DNA of 64,000 nt from Terfezia claveryi (taxonomy: Eukaryota > Ascomycota > Pezizomycetes > Pezizales > Pezizaceae). The stretch is from NCBI GenBank assembly GCA_015179025.1, contig WHUX01000072.1:1-64000 (forward strand). Direction: 5' to 3'. The notes below the pieces were generated by a model that ran no database searches, was not told where the DNA came from, and was given only the letters and a program-made list of their open reading frames with translations. Positions 1 to 13,052 of this stretch are shown one piece after another. The translations under genes were made by a program, and so were the position numbers. How positions within the stretch are numbered: the stretch's first letter is position 1; every line of letters begins with the position of its first letter.

Positions 1-1340
1 GAAATAACTTGAATATATCTAATAATAATATATGAATGACATACAAATAGAATATAATAGAAATGAAAAGAGAGCTACATACATGAGATCTGATATCAGA
101 GGCTATACACTTCAATATGCCAATTTCTTTATCTGCACTACCCTATTTGCATAGTTGATTAGGCCATATCAGTTAGTATTATAGTAGAGTATTGGTATTA
201 GCCCTCAAAGAGGTAGGTCTCTTACCTAAACCTTAACAAGTATTAAAGGTAGGACAGATAGAAGGTAGTTTATCAAGGTGCTAAAAAGGGGCATTGTAGT
301 ACAGAAATATCTATTCTAATAATCTTGACTAAGTATTCTTAAATAGGATAAGTAAGCTATAAACAAAGTATATATAATATATAGACATAGGAATAATTTT
401 TATATTTAGACTAGTAACCTATGATAATAAATATAGATAACAACTGTATTAATAAAGGTGTAAATAGTATAATACTTAGAAATAATAATTCTAAAGTAAT
501 AGAAACTGTATAACTTCTCCAAAAATATTTATTAAAGAATATCTATAAATACTATATATTATAAATAGTGGATGTAGTTCTTAGTTAAATTTATTTTACT
601 ACTAGTAAATATTTGAAAGCAAGAGCATCTTGAGTATATAAAGCTTACAAAGTTTAAAGTTTTAGATTAATTTTATATTTAAATAATATAGAAATTATTT
701 TATATTGTAAAATAAGATCTATCATAAGGAACTATAGTTAAATTAAACTTCACTACTATAGAATTGATATTTTGTATTATAGAATAGATATCATTATGGC
801 AGTAAATTATAGCTATCCTAATAGTTATAAAAGTGATATAATCAATAAGACCTTCATGACAATTTCCATATCTATATATTATATATACTTTACTTATAGC
901 TTACTTATCTTATTAAAGAATACTTAGCCAAAACAACTAAATTCAATCCCAATATATTACTAATTCCTGATACTATTAAATATCTTTCAACAATATCTTA
1001 AAGTTATTTAATTAAGTTTCTAGTAATATTTATTTAATAGTATGTAGTATCTATTGAAAATAATTTTCAACTATATATAACTCTATGAATAGAGAACTAT
1101 AGGTTACAAGTAAATTACCATTAGAAAAGTATCAATATATAGAAGATTATAGAATCTTAGTTTATCTCAATACCCAAATTATTCATAGAGTTATTACTAA
1201 TAATAGATAAACCTTCTTATAGACTTATTTGACTATCTTAAAAGTCTAATATCTCTATAAGCTTTACTCTGATTACAAAAAGGATTGCAGAAATGGAATC
1301 AGAATAAAGAATAGGCCTAGATAGAACCTTGAAACATTAA
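1..1340. repeat. A+T-rich, RIP-like island
   Basis: This stretch is strongly A+T-rich and dense in TA dinucleotides. Composition changes sharply near 1340, where ordinary mixed-composition DNA begins. No open frame of useful length runs through it. In filamentous ascomycetes such islands are usually transposons destroyed by C-to-T mutation (RIP). I cannot name the parent element because no protein motif survives. The island continues beyond the left edge of the window. Confidence 0.6.
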
Positions 1341-2283
1341 ATTCGGAGAACTTTATGTTTTGGCTCTACCTTTGGCCTTTGTTCTAAGCGCACTCCCTTA
1401 TTGTGTCACCGGACGTACTTTGGTCTAAAGTGCGCCCTCATGGCTTCATTTTTTTTATTTATTTTTACCGAATTATTTTCCTGCAGTTCAGGGTTTTCCC
1501 ATAGTATTTATTGTTAGGCATAACGAGAACCCTTATTTTTTTTTTTTGAGGTTCTCCCTCCGGACAAATTCAGCACAAATTCCTCCCTCAAAGCAATACG
1601 GCGCATTTACACCAAAGGGCGGTCCCAATCGTTCCAGATGTCACTAGTGACCCAGCTCCCGCAGCGCGCTGAGCACCAGACGCCTGAAGGTGAATAACGG
1701 CTTCTGGAGGTTGTACGGTGCAAAAAAGTGATGTTAGGTTTGTGGAGGGACTAGTAGTCTAAGCCAGACTAATGTCAGGCAGCTTTGAAGGTTGCTTCGC
1801 TTTCAAGTTGTGCTGACCGTATTAGCAATAACACGGTCGTGAAACCTGCCAGAGCTTGGTTCTCTGTACACCCCCATCCACACCACTAACTGTACGTATC
1901 CTCCAATCGTCCAGGTACGTATCCCCCAGTCATCCAGGTGGTGATCAGCTGTGATGGATTTATTGCTTACCCCACCAGCGGCACAAGTGGCGTTCCCGTT
2001 GGTAATTACAAAAATTTAAAAAAAACCACCTTCGCCCCTGAGTAAGTATTTGTAATTACGGTGGACGACAGAGTTACATATGAAAGCGAGGATTAGATAT
2101 GATATCTCTAACACATTTTCTATACAGGACGGATCCAGAGCGGGGTAATTAGGCACACCATGACCCTTTACCCACCTTGGCAACCCCTTTTCCTTCTCTC
2201 CTGCTCCTCCTTTTCCTCCACCGTGCGCTTTTCCTTCCCCGCCCCTGACCTTTGACCTCCGATCTCTTTCAACAAGCCCCAGC
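1341..2283. other. Intergenic, no gene seen
   Basis: Normal composition with homopolymer T runs near 1450 and 1535. A pyrimidine-rich stretch at about 2185-2280 looks like a fungal 5' leader and precedes the small ORF at 2284. I see no coding or RNA feature. Confidence 0.5.
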
Positions 2284-2415
2284 ATGGCAGCCAGAACCGA
2301 TGAAAGCGAAAAGGAAAAGGATTTTTTCGGAGTCCCGATCAGCGTGATCTTGAACCATCTGAAGATGCCAAAAATTCCTCTTCCATCCGAAGACAGAAGA
2401 GAGCAGTCAATATAG
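2284..2415 (+). CDS. Possible small protein, 43 aa
   Basis: An ATG-initiated frame follows a C/T-rich leader typical of fungal promoters. It encodes a charged 43-residue peptide beginning MAARTDESEKEKDFFGVPIS and ending in a Lys/Pro/Arg-rich tail. I do not recognise a family. There is no signal peptide or membrane segment. It may be a real short gene, the first exon of a spliced gene, or chance. A longer frame on the opposite strand (2016-2435) has low-complexity Gly/Lys content and is a poorer candidate. Confidence 0.22.
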   Translation: MAARTDESEKEKDFFGVPISVILNHLKMPKIPLPSEDRREQSI

Positions 2416-3355
2416 TTGTAGTTTTCAACTAGCAAAAACGAGAGCTCAGACGAATCTTCACTGCTGCTCGTATCGCCCGTGCACTTGGACAGTTTGTGGA
2501 AGAGGGGGTGCGGGGAGCATGGCAGTTATATAGGGATTTCCCAGCTCTGCCAAGCCTTTAGCCAAGCCCGCTCCGTGGTAATGACTCAAGAATGCCAAGC
2601 CCGACATGCGTCCCAAGCAGACATGATTATATTGGTCAATCGTTATTTCCCATTAAGCTATGGTAATTTCAATTACGAGGCGCCTTGGCATCTTGGCCTC
2701 ACCACTCATTGGCCAGAGTCCTAATCGTAATTTAATTGAACTAAGGGAGTCCCTTAACGAAATTAAATCAGCAACCTTAGTCAACATTATTACAACACAA
2801 CATCACGATACAACATACAACATCACAACATCCTACATCACAACATCACAATCACACATCAATGACATCAGAAAGGCAAAAACCACTCCCCAGGCATCAC
2901 CTTGAGCACCTATGAGCTCCCAAATGTACTTCAGCAACACTCTCCGCCGAGTAAGTCGTGGCATCTCGATGCTACTAACTGAAGATTTAATAATTTAGGT
3001 CTGTCAATGAAATTTTTTAATTTGCGCTAGTTTTGACCCAAGACGCTTCGTAATTGAGAGAAATAACGATTGACCACCACTAACAGTTAACATTACACAA
3101 TAAACACCGAAAGGCGACTTATAGACTACTACACGTGAATCAAATGGAGCGAAACAGTAAAGACCTGAAAGAGTTGTGGCTGTCAGCCAGTCATAATATA
3201 CATGTAGTCGAAGATTCTCTCTCACTCCTCTTGTAGCTTCCGATCCATGGAGGGCAGTCTTCTTAATAAGAGGCCACACCTCCGCAAGGATTAGCCTCTC
3301 TAGTCGGCCCCACATACCATTTATTGGCATATACACCGCAACCACATTCAACCTC
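2416..3355. other. Intergenic, CATCACAACA-rich tract
   Basis: No gene is supported. At 2791-2860 there is an imperfect A/C-rich simple repeat made of variants of ACAACATCAC. The rest has no structure I can defend. Confidence 0.5.
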
Positions 3356-5185
3356 CTACTGTTTTGTTTCAACATCGTGCAGCCTACCGGGCTCATTTCT
3401 CAACACCACCCCCAACAACTTCAAATAAAACCTCGTAGCATTCTGTCGTGCAAACGTAATCTCCTCCGTCAAATATTCGGGCAACAAACTCAAAATCTTT
3501 GCATCCCTCTTTGGATCTAAATGAGGCGTGAATGTTATCTCGTCCTCCTCACTCTGCATTGTGACAGGAGTAGTTAGCTTAAAATGCAATGTCCCATTCT
3601 TTCCCGTCTGGATACAATCATAGACACGCTGATGCGGTTGGTCGGGGAAAATCTTAACTCCGAGGACAGTGAGTGCAGTCAGATCCCCATATAAATCTTC
3701 TTTTGCTACAACTTCCCAGGGTATATGGCCTGCCGAAGAGGTGGGACCGTGACCATTCATATGTGGGGGATCGCGACTGTGTCCTTTTGGCTTGACGGCT
3801 GATCCAGGTGCTTGAGGGGCAACGGCTGCTTTCCGGGCAACGATGAGCTTCGCAGTGAGGGACTGTATCTCGTTTTGCGTAGCGTAGGCATTCTTCTGGA
3901 GCTCTGTAACCTTGTTCTTAAGAGCACTTATCTCGGTAGTCTTTGCAGCGAGCTCCTTCCGCAGTGTTTTATTCACAGCACCGAGGTTTTGGTAGGCATT
4001 TAGGTCGTCTTGTAGGGCGGCATTGAGCTTTTCAGAAGCTATTTCCGTCATGTTTAGTTATAATTAAGCACACAGTGAGGAGGTACATACTCGCTATTCT
4101 CGCCTCCATCACCTTCTTGTACTCTACCAACGCTACCTCCGCATCCGTATATTTCAATTTCGTCAATTCCTTCAGTCGCTTGTCTGTATCCTCAAACCTT
4201 CTTGTCATCTCCACCAATTGCTTTCTCAAACCCTCTTCGCCGACTGTATTACCCTGAAGTTTCTCAGGTATTGATGGGGTGGCCTTTTTTTGTACAGGCT
4301 GCTGCGTCATCGATGCCGCACGTTTCCTAGACGCAGGCTTCTGTGGCTCCGCGGAAGCAACTTCACCAACCTCCTCTACTACCTCTTCATCCATATCCAT
4401 CGGTGCATACTGTGTTTCTGCTATCTCCTTCTCTGCCAACGCTTGAGCTTCCTTCTCCTTTTTTGTCATCTTTTTCGGTGGTGCCTTTTTTGCAGCAGCT
4501 GCCTTGCCCTTCTTGGGCTCCTCAAGGACTTGGATACTATCTTCGTCCCCATCGACGTCCCCATCGGTCTGAACAGCGTTGGCGGTCACGCTAGCCTCTC
4601 CATCAGTATCGGTTACCTCGTCCCCATCGACAACCTGCTTAGCGCTTGCTTTGGTAAATCGACCAGTCTTCTTCACTCTAGGTGGAGGAAGGGCTTTCTT
4701 TACAGCAGCCTTCGGCGGAGGTCTTGACCCTCTCCGCACCGGAACCTCTTCCGCTTCTTCTATCTCATCTACCTCCTCGTTCTCTGTAATGTATACATGC
4801 TCCGGCTCCGATTCTGGCTCGGCAGCTCCCTTTCTCCCTCGTAAAGAGGCTTTGCGAGTTGGCTGAGGGGGGGGAGGTTTGCGTGACTTTGACGCTGCTC
4901 GCTTTGGTGGCATTTGACGGCTACTTGTAGACTTTTTCTTGGAATCGTCCCTTACGACTATTGCTTCTAAGATCGTGTAATACACCCCACGTTAGCCCAA
5001 TGGTTTTCGTACGAGAGTTGTAAAACGGGCTACCAAAGAGAGTTCTGGAGTTGCTATAGAAGCAGGAAGAAACCATGTAGAAAAAGCAACTAACCAGTAG
5101 CCATGCTCCCTTCGGTGTCAGATGACACGATCAAATCCGACAGCGTCTGTGCCGGCTTCTGCTGTGTCTTTCTTTTAGACGGCAT
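3356..5185 (-). CDS. pcs1: Monopolin complex subunit Csm1/Pcs1
   Basis: Kinetochore/rDNA clamp subunit. Csm1 (budding yeast) and Pcs1 (fission yeast) form coiled-coil dimers that cross-link kinetochore or rDNA components. Three coding exons: 5095-5185, 4091-4966, 3356-4038, giving about 549 aa. Introns are 4967-5094 (GTTAGT..TTAG, with a CTAAC branch) and 4039-4090 (GTATGT..ATAG). The start at 5185 gives MPSKRKTQQKPAQTLSDLIV, then a long basic and acidic low-complexity N-terminal half. A coiled coil follows (LRKELAAKTTEISALKNKVT region). The C-terminal globular domain has LHFKLTTPV, FTPHLDPKRD and LLPEYLTEEITFARQNATRF, matching the Csm1/Pcs1 C-terminal family. The coiled coil is read across intron 2, which supports the junction. 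An in-frame ATG at 4913 would give a shorter form. Family call is firm; the exact N-terminus is inferred. Confidence 0.85.
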
Positions 5186-6476
5186 CAGGGATGTCAATCG
5201 GCTCGGTAGATGTGAGCACTGGTATGTATTCGGAGGTTTTCAGGCTGAGCTAGAAAGGATGATCGGGGGCCGATACTTGCAGTCTACCAAAAAGCGACAC
5301 ACAGGCTGGATCACGTTTTTTTTTTTTTTTTCCTGCTCTACGCACGCGTCTAGGGCCAGCCGAAAACAGAGTGCTGGGGGGCGAGATGTGGGCAAATGCC
5401 TGCTGCGTCTGTTTGCCCGTCACTTTGCAAGAAGTGCTACCGCAAGTATCGACGACGGGGATCACAGATATCCGGGACAACACGATGACTAACACTGTCC
5501 GGTACGGTAGTAATTGCATTCAACGCCTCCACTAATTCAACGCTTAAGGATCAGAGGGTCAGAGGATCTTTCTAATATTGGAGATTGGCAGCTTCATGAT
5601 CACTGGATTTTGCAATCTTTGGACTTGATTGCAAATGGTTTAAATACATATCTAGTTGTGGCGAACTTGACGACTCTCGCAATCATGATGTCCTAGTAGG
5701 ATCTCAAATATATGTCTCAAGAAAGTGAGTTGGAGGCCAGAAAGAATGGCCCTGGCGTTCCTTTGTAAACTACGGAGTTGTATATCTCCGTAGATAAATC
5801 TCGAGGTATTCACTTAGGTGTAGTACTTCAAATGTGATCTAACAGAGGGGGGGTTCCTATGCCAATAATTCCTACCTGATCTGTCTAGCCGTTCAGTAAA
5901 CAAATAGTACTTTAAGTACAGGTACTTGGAAATATTTCGGCAACCCTACGGAGTAATGTACCTCTATCTTTTTACAGCAACGAATGACCGTATGCGCAAA
6001 CAGGAGTCCTTCTACTGTAGCTTATCTGCATTGTGACGAATCTGCGATCTCCACAACTCCCCAGAAACAATCCAGCCCCAGTCTAGCGCCGTTGCCATGC
6101 GCAACGGTGGCCAATCAGCAAAACAAATCAACAAAACACGCCCAACGCACGCGCTCGATCAAACGGTGAGCGCTCTCGTTTGCCAACATCCCGCCATCTG
6201 GAGACATCCTCCTTACCTCAATGCATGTGGCCCCGCTTCCCTCGCCTGCATAGTCACACAAAAGGCTCTCTACTGAAGGGCGCACCAGAACGGAGCCTGC
6301 AGCCCCCTTCTTTTCAGCTTGTGTAGGTAGTTTGGACGAGGCGTATGCATAGCGGTACTAGTCCTAGCTAGGCACCAAACAAACCGCCCGCACCAAGGGA
6401 AACAACAAACCTGCCTGTCGTTTCTTCAGCAAAACAAAACTTCAACTGCAAACGCTCTCTTTCTCGACAAAATATC
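5186..6476. other. Divergent promoter region, pcs1 / chitin synthase
   Basis: About 1.3 kb separates the two divergent starts. It contains a T14 run near 5317 and a 22-bp inverted repeat at 5771-5792 (TACGGAG arms around 8 bp). A single TACGGAGTA lies at 5947-5955. The last 100 bases before the chitin synthase ATG are C/A-rich leader. No gene is supported. Confidence 0.5.
5771..5792. repeat. Short inverted repeat with TACGGAG arms
   Basis: Arms TACGGAG and CTCCGTA are separated by 8 bp. The same heptamer recurs within TACGGAGTA/TACTCCGTA at 5947, 18254 and 42767, always in non-coding DNA. It could be a small palindromic repeat or a protein-binding site; the sequence alone does not decide. 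Confidence 0.45.
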
Positions 6477-9400
6477 ATGGCGGACGACCTCCCTGGTTAC
6501 TCCTCCGGTCCACCTTCCTACGCTCCAACTGGTACAGGCAGCAGCGACGCCTCCGAGCCCCTTGTCCACCCCTCCAGCTCCTTCAATCGCGCCCGACAAG
6601 TCTCTGACGCCCCTCCTCCATCCCGAGTCAGTCTCCTCGCATCCCAATATGAGGCCATCGATAATCCGTATGCCCCCCCCTCCCTCTCCCAACAAACCAT
6701 CGCACAGACACTTATTAACCAGCCTTTCCCCGCCCCTGCAGCCCAAGCGCACCGCATCGATCGTACAACCCAAGCAACTATCAGCCCTATGACTCGTCCG
6801 CGCCAGCCACCACTTCCCCCACTCCATCCCTCAGCCGGAGATCCCGGGGATCATATATCCCCTTCACTCCTGCGCGGGGAAGTGGGCACAGATCATACTC
6901 CCCGCCTCCGCAAATTGATCGGACGTGGGCGCCGCCTAGCTCTGTAAATACCAGCACAGACTGGGATAGTGCACACAGTGGTACCGCTAGCGGTCGGCAA
7001 TATGATAATCGCCCAGACACCCCTTCCTCAGTCCACACCGGCACTTCCACCGTCAGTCGATCTTCGAGACCACTTCCCCCCAACCCACCAACGTTCAGCT
7101 ATAGGCCTGGAGGAATGGGAGAGAGGCGGTACGACGTCCCAGGGGAATATGAAGGTGGAGGGATAGCCGAGGAAGAAATGGATGCAAAGCTCCGATTGGA
7201 TGAGGAAGAGATGTATGACCGGGATTACATGGAACACTTAGACCCAGATGACGACCTGGACGACATTGATGACGAAGGTGACCACCGGAACCCGCGAAAC
7301 TCCCTACACTTTGAACACCACCGAGGGCCTGATCTAGACGAAGAATCCATCACTGACGACCTCGATTCCCGCTTCGATCATCATCATGCGCCTATCACAG
7401 ACGGCCTTGAGCCTACCGACTCCCTCTCAGATGACTTGACCCTCCACCGGACCCTCTCGGGGGGAGACCTCTCCACCCTTGCATCACTTCATTCAAAAAC
7501 CCCATTAAGCTCCTCCATCCCAGCCCCCGGCGACGAAGTCTCCGCTGCAGGCGAGCACTATGGGCCCGCACCGAAAAATGCCCAGGCTCGTCGAGGCCTC
7601 CACCACAAAGCCATCATGAAGAAGAAACAAGTCAAGCTCACCCGTGGAGAGTTGATTCTCGATTGTCGTATTCCATCTATCCTCTACTCCTTCCTTCCCC
7701 GCAAGAATGATATGGAATTCACACATATGCGGTATACAGCCGTGACTTCTGACCCAGACCAATTCACCGAACGTGGATATATGCTGCGACAGAACCTTGA
7801 CACGACAGCGAGGGAAACAGAGCTGTTTATTTGCGTCACGATGTACAATGAGGACGAAGTCCATTTCACCAGAACCATGCACGGAATCATGCGTAACGTA
7901 GCACACTTCTGCTCCCGTACCAAGTCCCGGGTTTGGGGGAAAGATGGATGGCAAAAGATTGTAGTCTGTATTGTCAGTGATGGGCGGAAGAAAGTGCATC
8001 CTCGTGTCCTGGACGCACTTGCAGCTATGGGTGTCTACCAAGACGGTATTGCAAAGAACTTGGTCAACGGTCGGCAAGTCACTGCTCACGTCTATGAATA
8101 CACCACTCAGGTCTCTCTCGACTCGGATATGAAATTCAAGGGAGCTGAGAAGGGTATTGTGCCCGTGCAAATGCTGTTCTGTCTCAAAGAACAGAACGCA
8201 AAGAAGCTAAACTCCCACCGTTGGTTTTTCAATGCATTCGGCCGTGCTCTCAACCCTAATGTCTGTATTATGCTTGACGTCGGTACTCGTCCTGGGCCCA
8301 CATCCCTCTACCACCTTTGGAAAGCCTTCGACACGGACTCCAACGTTGGAGGAGCTTGCGGGGAAATCAAAGCCATGAAAGGGAAGGGTTGGATTGGACT
8401 ATTCAATCCCCTCGTTGCTTCGCAGAACTTCGAATACAAAATGTCCAATATCCTGGATAAACCGCTCGAGTCGGTGTTCGGATACATTACAGTCCTTCCC
8501 GGTGCACTGTCAGCATACAGGTATCATGCCCTACAGAATGATGAAAATGGACATGGGCCATTGAGTCAATATTTCAAGGGCGAGAAACTACACGGGAAGG
8601 ATGCGGATATTTTTACCGCGAATATGTATCTTGCCGAAGATCGTATTCTGTGTTGGGAGTTGGTAGCGAAGCGTAACGCAAGATGGGTGCTTAAATACGT
8701 CCGCAGTGCAACAGGAGAAACCGACGTTCCCGGTATGTGCTCCCAAGATACCTACCCGGAGTAACCATACTAACTTTCCATGATATGCGCAGATGCCGTC
8801 CCCGAATTCGTCTCTCAACGCCGCCGCTGGCTTAACGGTGCTCTCTTCGCTGCCATCTTCTCCCTTATCCACTTTCGCCAAATCTGGACCACGGACCACA
8901 CCCTCATCCGCAAAGTCCTCCTGCACGTTGAATTCTTCTACCAGTTTATCTCCCTCCTCTTCACGTACTTCTCCCTCGCAAACTTCTACCTCACATTTTA
9001 CTTCATCTCTGGTGCTCTCTCTGAACCGCTCCTCGACCCCTTCGGCGGCGGCTGGGGCGCCCGCATATTTACTCTCCTCAAACTCTTCATACTCCTCCTC
9101 ATCTCCACTCAATTTATCCTCTCTATGGGTAACCGTCCCCAGGGGGCTAAACGGATGTTCATGGCAACTATGGCCTCCTACGCGGTTATCATGATGTACA
9201 CGACCTTCGCCTCCCTCTACATCGTCATTAAAGCCCTCACCAGGACCTCCCCCGTTGTAGCAACAGACGCATCAATTGGAAACAACGTCTTCACTAACCT
9301 CATCATCTCCACCGCATCCACTTTGGGGATCTACTTCCTCATGTCCTTTCTGTACCTTGACCCATGGCACATGATCACATCTTCGGCACAGTACTTCTTG

Positions 9401-9994
9401 ATGTTGCCGTCTTACATCGTCACTCTCCAAGTCTACGCATTCTGTAACACCCACGACGTCTCCTGGGGTACTAAAGGTGACAACATAATCAACACCGATC
9501 TCGGGGCCGCCATTTCCGGAACAAAAGGCAACGACGAAATGGTCGAGCTAGAAATGCCCTCTGGCCAACTTGACATCGACTCTGGCTATGATGAGGCACT
9601 CCGGAATCTCCGCGACAGGCTAGAAGTACCCCAGGAACCCCCCTCGGTCACACAAGAACACGAAGACTATTACCGTGCTGTAAGAACGTACATGGTAGTG
9701 GTCTGGATGGTTGCTAATGGAGTGCTGGCAATGGGGATAACTGAAGCTTTTCCCGTGACCCAGGTTCGTGGGAATTGGTATCTTACATTCCTCCTATGGG
9801 CGGTGGCTGCAGTCGCCTTCTTCAGAGCATTGGGGTCCGGGGCCTATTTGGTCATTGAGATGATGTACGGACTTGTGGAGGGCAAGTTTAGGATTGATAT
9901 ATCTAGGATCAAAGACAGATTTGAGCCACCATGGAAGAGGATTCAGAAGGTCAATGCAAAGGCGAATGAGAAGGCAGCGATGCAGGGTCCTTGA
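6477..9994 (+). CDS. chs3-type (class III): Class III chitin synthase
   Basis: Processive GT2 enzyme of the plasma membrane that polymerises UDP-GlcNAc into chitin at hyphal tips. Coding exons: 6477-6667, 6742-8732, 8793-9994, about 1127 aa. The first intron (GTATGC..CTGCAG) is needed to join two frames; the second (GTATGT..GCGCAG, TACTAAC branch) restores [16 protein letters not shown]. The first about 270 residues are Pro/Ser-rich, then acidic and His-rich, and look disordered. The catalytic core follows: [60 protein letters not shown] and the QRRRW signature. Several C-terminal hydrophobic segments come next (about 740-900), and two more near the end. The [10 protein letters not shown] and [13 protein letters not shown] wording is that of class III rather than class I/II. 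Length exceeds a typical class III enzyme of about 900 aa because of the N-terminal tail. Confidence 0.93.
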
Positions 9995-10849
9995 TGGGAG
10001 TTTTTTTTACCTTTTTCTTTTTAATTCTGAATCCGATGAAATTGCAAGTGGGGTATATACCCTTGTTACCTCTTGCTTTTTTCCTTTTCTTATTCGTCAC
10101 ATTTTCTTTTTCTTATATTCTGCAATCTGGGTTTCTGGCTCTCACTTTTTTCTCTCAACTTATACCCGTCAGATTGATAAACTCAAATATGTATAGGAAG
10201 ATGTCGATGGAAAAAGGAAGTACAAAGGTGTGGTGGAAAATTGCTTGTTACTGTTGGAATGATGATGGTTATGGATTGCTTTTGTTTTTGGGATATGCGT
10301 ATGCATATACCTGGCCATTTTGCAATAGCTGATAGCAATGAAAGAGAACAATCTCAAGGTAAAACACATGCGCGCACTAACTCAAAAATTATTCCAATTA
10401 CCCTCAACTGCAACTGAATATCCACAACAAATTATCACAACGGTAAGATAATTTATACAGCATCAAGCGAGAGCATAAAAAAATAGATATTAACAATAAT
10501 AGGCACCACTATAACACTTTGTACCTGAACCTGTAGGGAATAGTAAAGGAATGTCATAATCATCCCGGAGGCATATGATAAAGTCATTCAATCTCATTGA
10601 TCCCAAGAAGAATCAAACCATCCAAAATGATACCCCCCTCCAAATCTCAACACACAAAATATTCATCCCTTGTTGCATTGAATTTTCCCATCTTCCCAGA
10701 AAGTTCCAATTGATGACACCTGTCTTCCCTCAAAAACCAAACCAAGGACTCGAAACGCCGATAGCAATGAAATCGCAATGCCAGTGTAAGAAACAGAGAT
10801 GCATCGAAAAATGTAGGCAGGTAGGTATCATATGAATGTCGTGTGTTCA
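9995..10849. other. Convergent 3' region
   Basis: Sequence between the chitin synthase stop and the DUF2415 gene stop on the other strand. T-rich and A-rich tracts fit 3' UTRs and polyadenylation signals of both genes. No gene is supported. Confidence 0.5.
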
Positions 10850-13052
10850 TTATCTGCATTGAAGGCTTGGGAAGACTCTCCTGCCCGCTATGTCAATTTT
10901 GTATTCAACTATACCCTTATCGGTGGCAATATATCTGCAGGACAAAGGGTTAGCACCGTGATGTACTTGGTGATGTTGATCTTAACTCACAATTTGCTAC
11001 CATCCACACTCATTGTGCAACCCGTGATGTCCACGTCCTCGCACGTACGAATTTCGCTTGGCTCATGGTCACTTTGTACGGAAGCACCATTGAACCCATT
11101 TCTTCTATTAACCCCGGTAGTATTGTTAGTCCTCCTAAGAATATTCCGACGCCTTTCCTCAGCAATCATCAGACTAAGTTGCTCCCTATTCCGCTGAAGT
11201 TGATCGACTTCTTCAGCAGGGCGTCTCTGTGCCTCGTAGTCGATTCTCCAATGAACGGGACGATTTGGGCCTGTATTGTTGTTATCGGCTACCACAGTAG
11301 ATGGATCGTCTGCATTAATCGGGGGGACACTTGGAGGAATTGTGAAGTAGGAGGGACGGTAGGATTTCGCCTCCGGGGCGCGTCATGTTGCCTTGCTCTG
11401 TCACGCTCAAGTTGTCTTTCACGGTAGTCATGAAGTGGATTAGGAGTTGTAGGAGAGGCAGGGCGAAACCCGATTGCGTTGATAGACGAGTTGTCACTGG
11501 TAGAGATCGTGATATGAGGGGTTCCGGCTGAAGGGTTTAGTGTATACGGCGAAACGGCTGCAGATGGGATGTTCCGCATGAAATATCGTGGGTGCATATA
11601 TCCCGGTGATGCAGTTGAACCTATTGACACAGGGTTAAGTGGAGTTGTTGATACGGTGGGGTTGGCCATCCATCCATCCCGGCCCATAAAATGAGCACGG
11701 AAATACCCCTCAATCTCTTCCGTAGTAGCATCTTCCTCATCGTCGTCCTCTTCTCTAGTAAGACTTCTGCGTCGGTGTTCTTCGCGGCATTCAGAGGGTG
11801 GATCATCATCAGAAGCCCCTACGACATCAACATCGACAATTTTCTCAGAATTGTTCAAAACGTCAATCACCTGCCGTTTAGAAAAATTGCTGCGAGTATC
11901 CGCTATAGTAACCCTTCCAGAGTGCTCGGCCCAAACCAAAAGATCCAATGGTGCTGGAGAAAACTGAATGCTTCTCACAGCGCCTGCATACGTTTTCGGC
12001 CTAGTCGACAGGATTTGCTTTACAATTGGAGATGGACAATCAGGTGATAATGACCTGGAAAGGTGCCGGATGTCAAAAATAGTGATAGTTCCCTCCTGAG
12101 ACGCAACTGCACAGAGAACAGACGATGGACAGAAAGCAGTCGATATCAAGGCATCATAGACTCCCGCAGGTAGTTGGCAGGTCAATGTCCAGGGCTCTCG
12201 CCCTGTTTCACAGTTCAATGATGTTCCTGGATTAGAGTGATAGAAGTACACCTTTGTTGAGTCCCCGACAACAACTAAATGTTTCCCATCTGGTGACATG
12301 GAGGCATGGTTTGTCGAAATTGGGAGATGCAGAGTCGCTTGTACGCAATTCTGTGCAAGTGAGAACACGCGTACAGTTTTGTCGTTATTGCTAAAGTGGA
12401 ATGTTAGAAAATACACCCGGAAGTTGATTGTAAGTAAAGCTCACGTGAGTATAGCCAACACATCGTCATCGTTCTGAGACCCTTGGGGTCTATGTAACGT
12501 AATTGAGTTCACTATTGATCCTGTTAATTCACTGATGTTGACTTCGGGCCTCAGCATTGATTCCTCCTCAGCATCCACCTCCATTCCGACCGATTCATCC
12601 TCATGACAAGGCCGTGGTTTCCCATATCGGCCAATCCTTATAGAGGCAAAATGTCCATTGTCCTTTCCTCCCGCACAAGCCCAACCATACCTCGCCCCAA
12701 TACACCTTGGGTTAAAGGGTAATGAGGCTACAAACTCTCGCCGCCGGCTTTTCGTGTTCAGCAAGTAGATGTTCTTGCCAGTTGGGTAATACAATATGTC
12801 GGATTCCGGTGAGCATAGCAGTGATCGAAGTTGCCAGTGTCTAATCCGCCGTCAGCCCAGCAGCTCGAAGATCTATCTTTTGAGTCGGAGGAGCTGTACT
12901 CACTTATCGGGTATCTTTGCATGGTAGAAGGTTGGTGAGGACGGAAGGATCAACGAACTATATTGCCTGTGACAGGGGAGCTGCGGGTAAGCGAGACGAG
13001 ACTGTACAACTTAAAAGCTCCAAGTCACTTACACTGGGTCGTCGATAGTCAT
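10850..13052 (-). CDS. WD-like DUF2415 protein
   Basis: Conserved fungal protein of unknown function. Coding exons: 13033-13052 (20 nt), 12904-12966, 12445-12840, 12390 to about 11350, then to 10991, and 10850-10934. The N-terminus reads MTIDDPVQYSSLILPSSPTF, then HWQLRSLLCS and WD-repeat-like stretches (NNDKTVRVFSLAQN, SPDGKHLVVVGDSTKVYFYH, SQEGTITIFDIRHL). The PLDLLVWAEHSGRVTIADTR stretch carries the DLL motif of DUF2415. The tail TMSVDGSKLYIATDKGIVEY is a last blade-like strand, restored by an intron at 10935-10990. Between about 11290 and 11440 the frame must shift to join the exon carrying DYEAQRRPAEEVDQLQRNRE. A donor GTGACAG or GTGAAAG with an acceptor at ATTAATGCAG would do it, but the consensus is weak. 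A true frameshift cannot be excluded. Confidence 0.75.

Noticed and set aside
2016..2435. 139-codon open frame on the minus strand
   Set aside because: Low-complexity Gly/Lys/Arg content opposite a C/T-rich leader; no family features.
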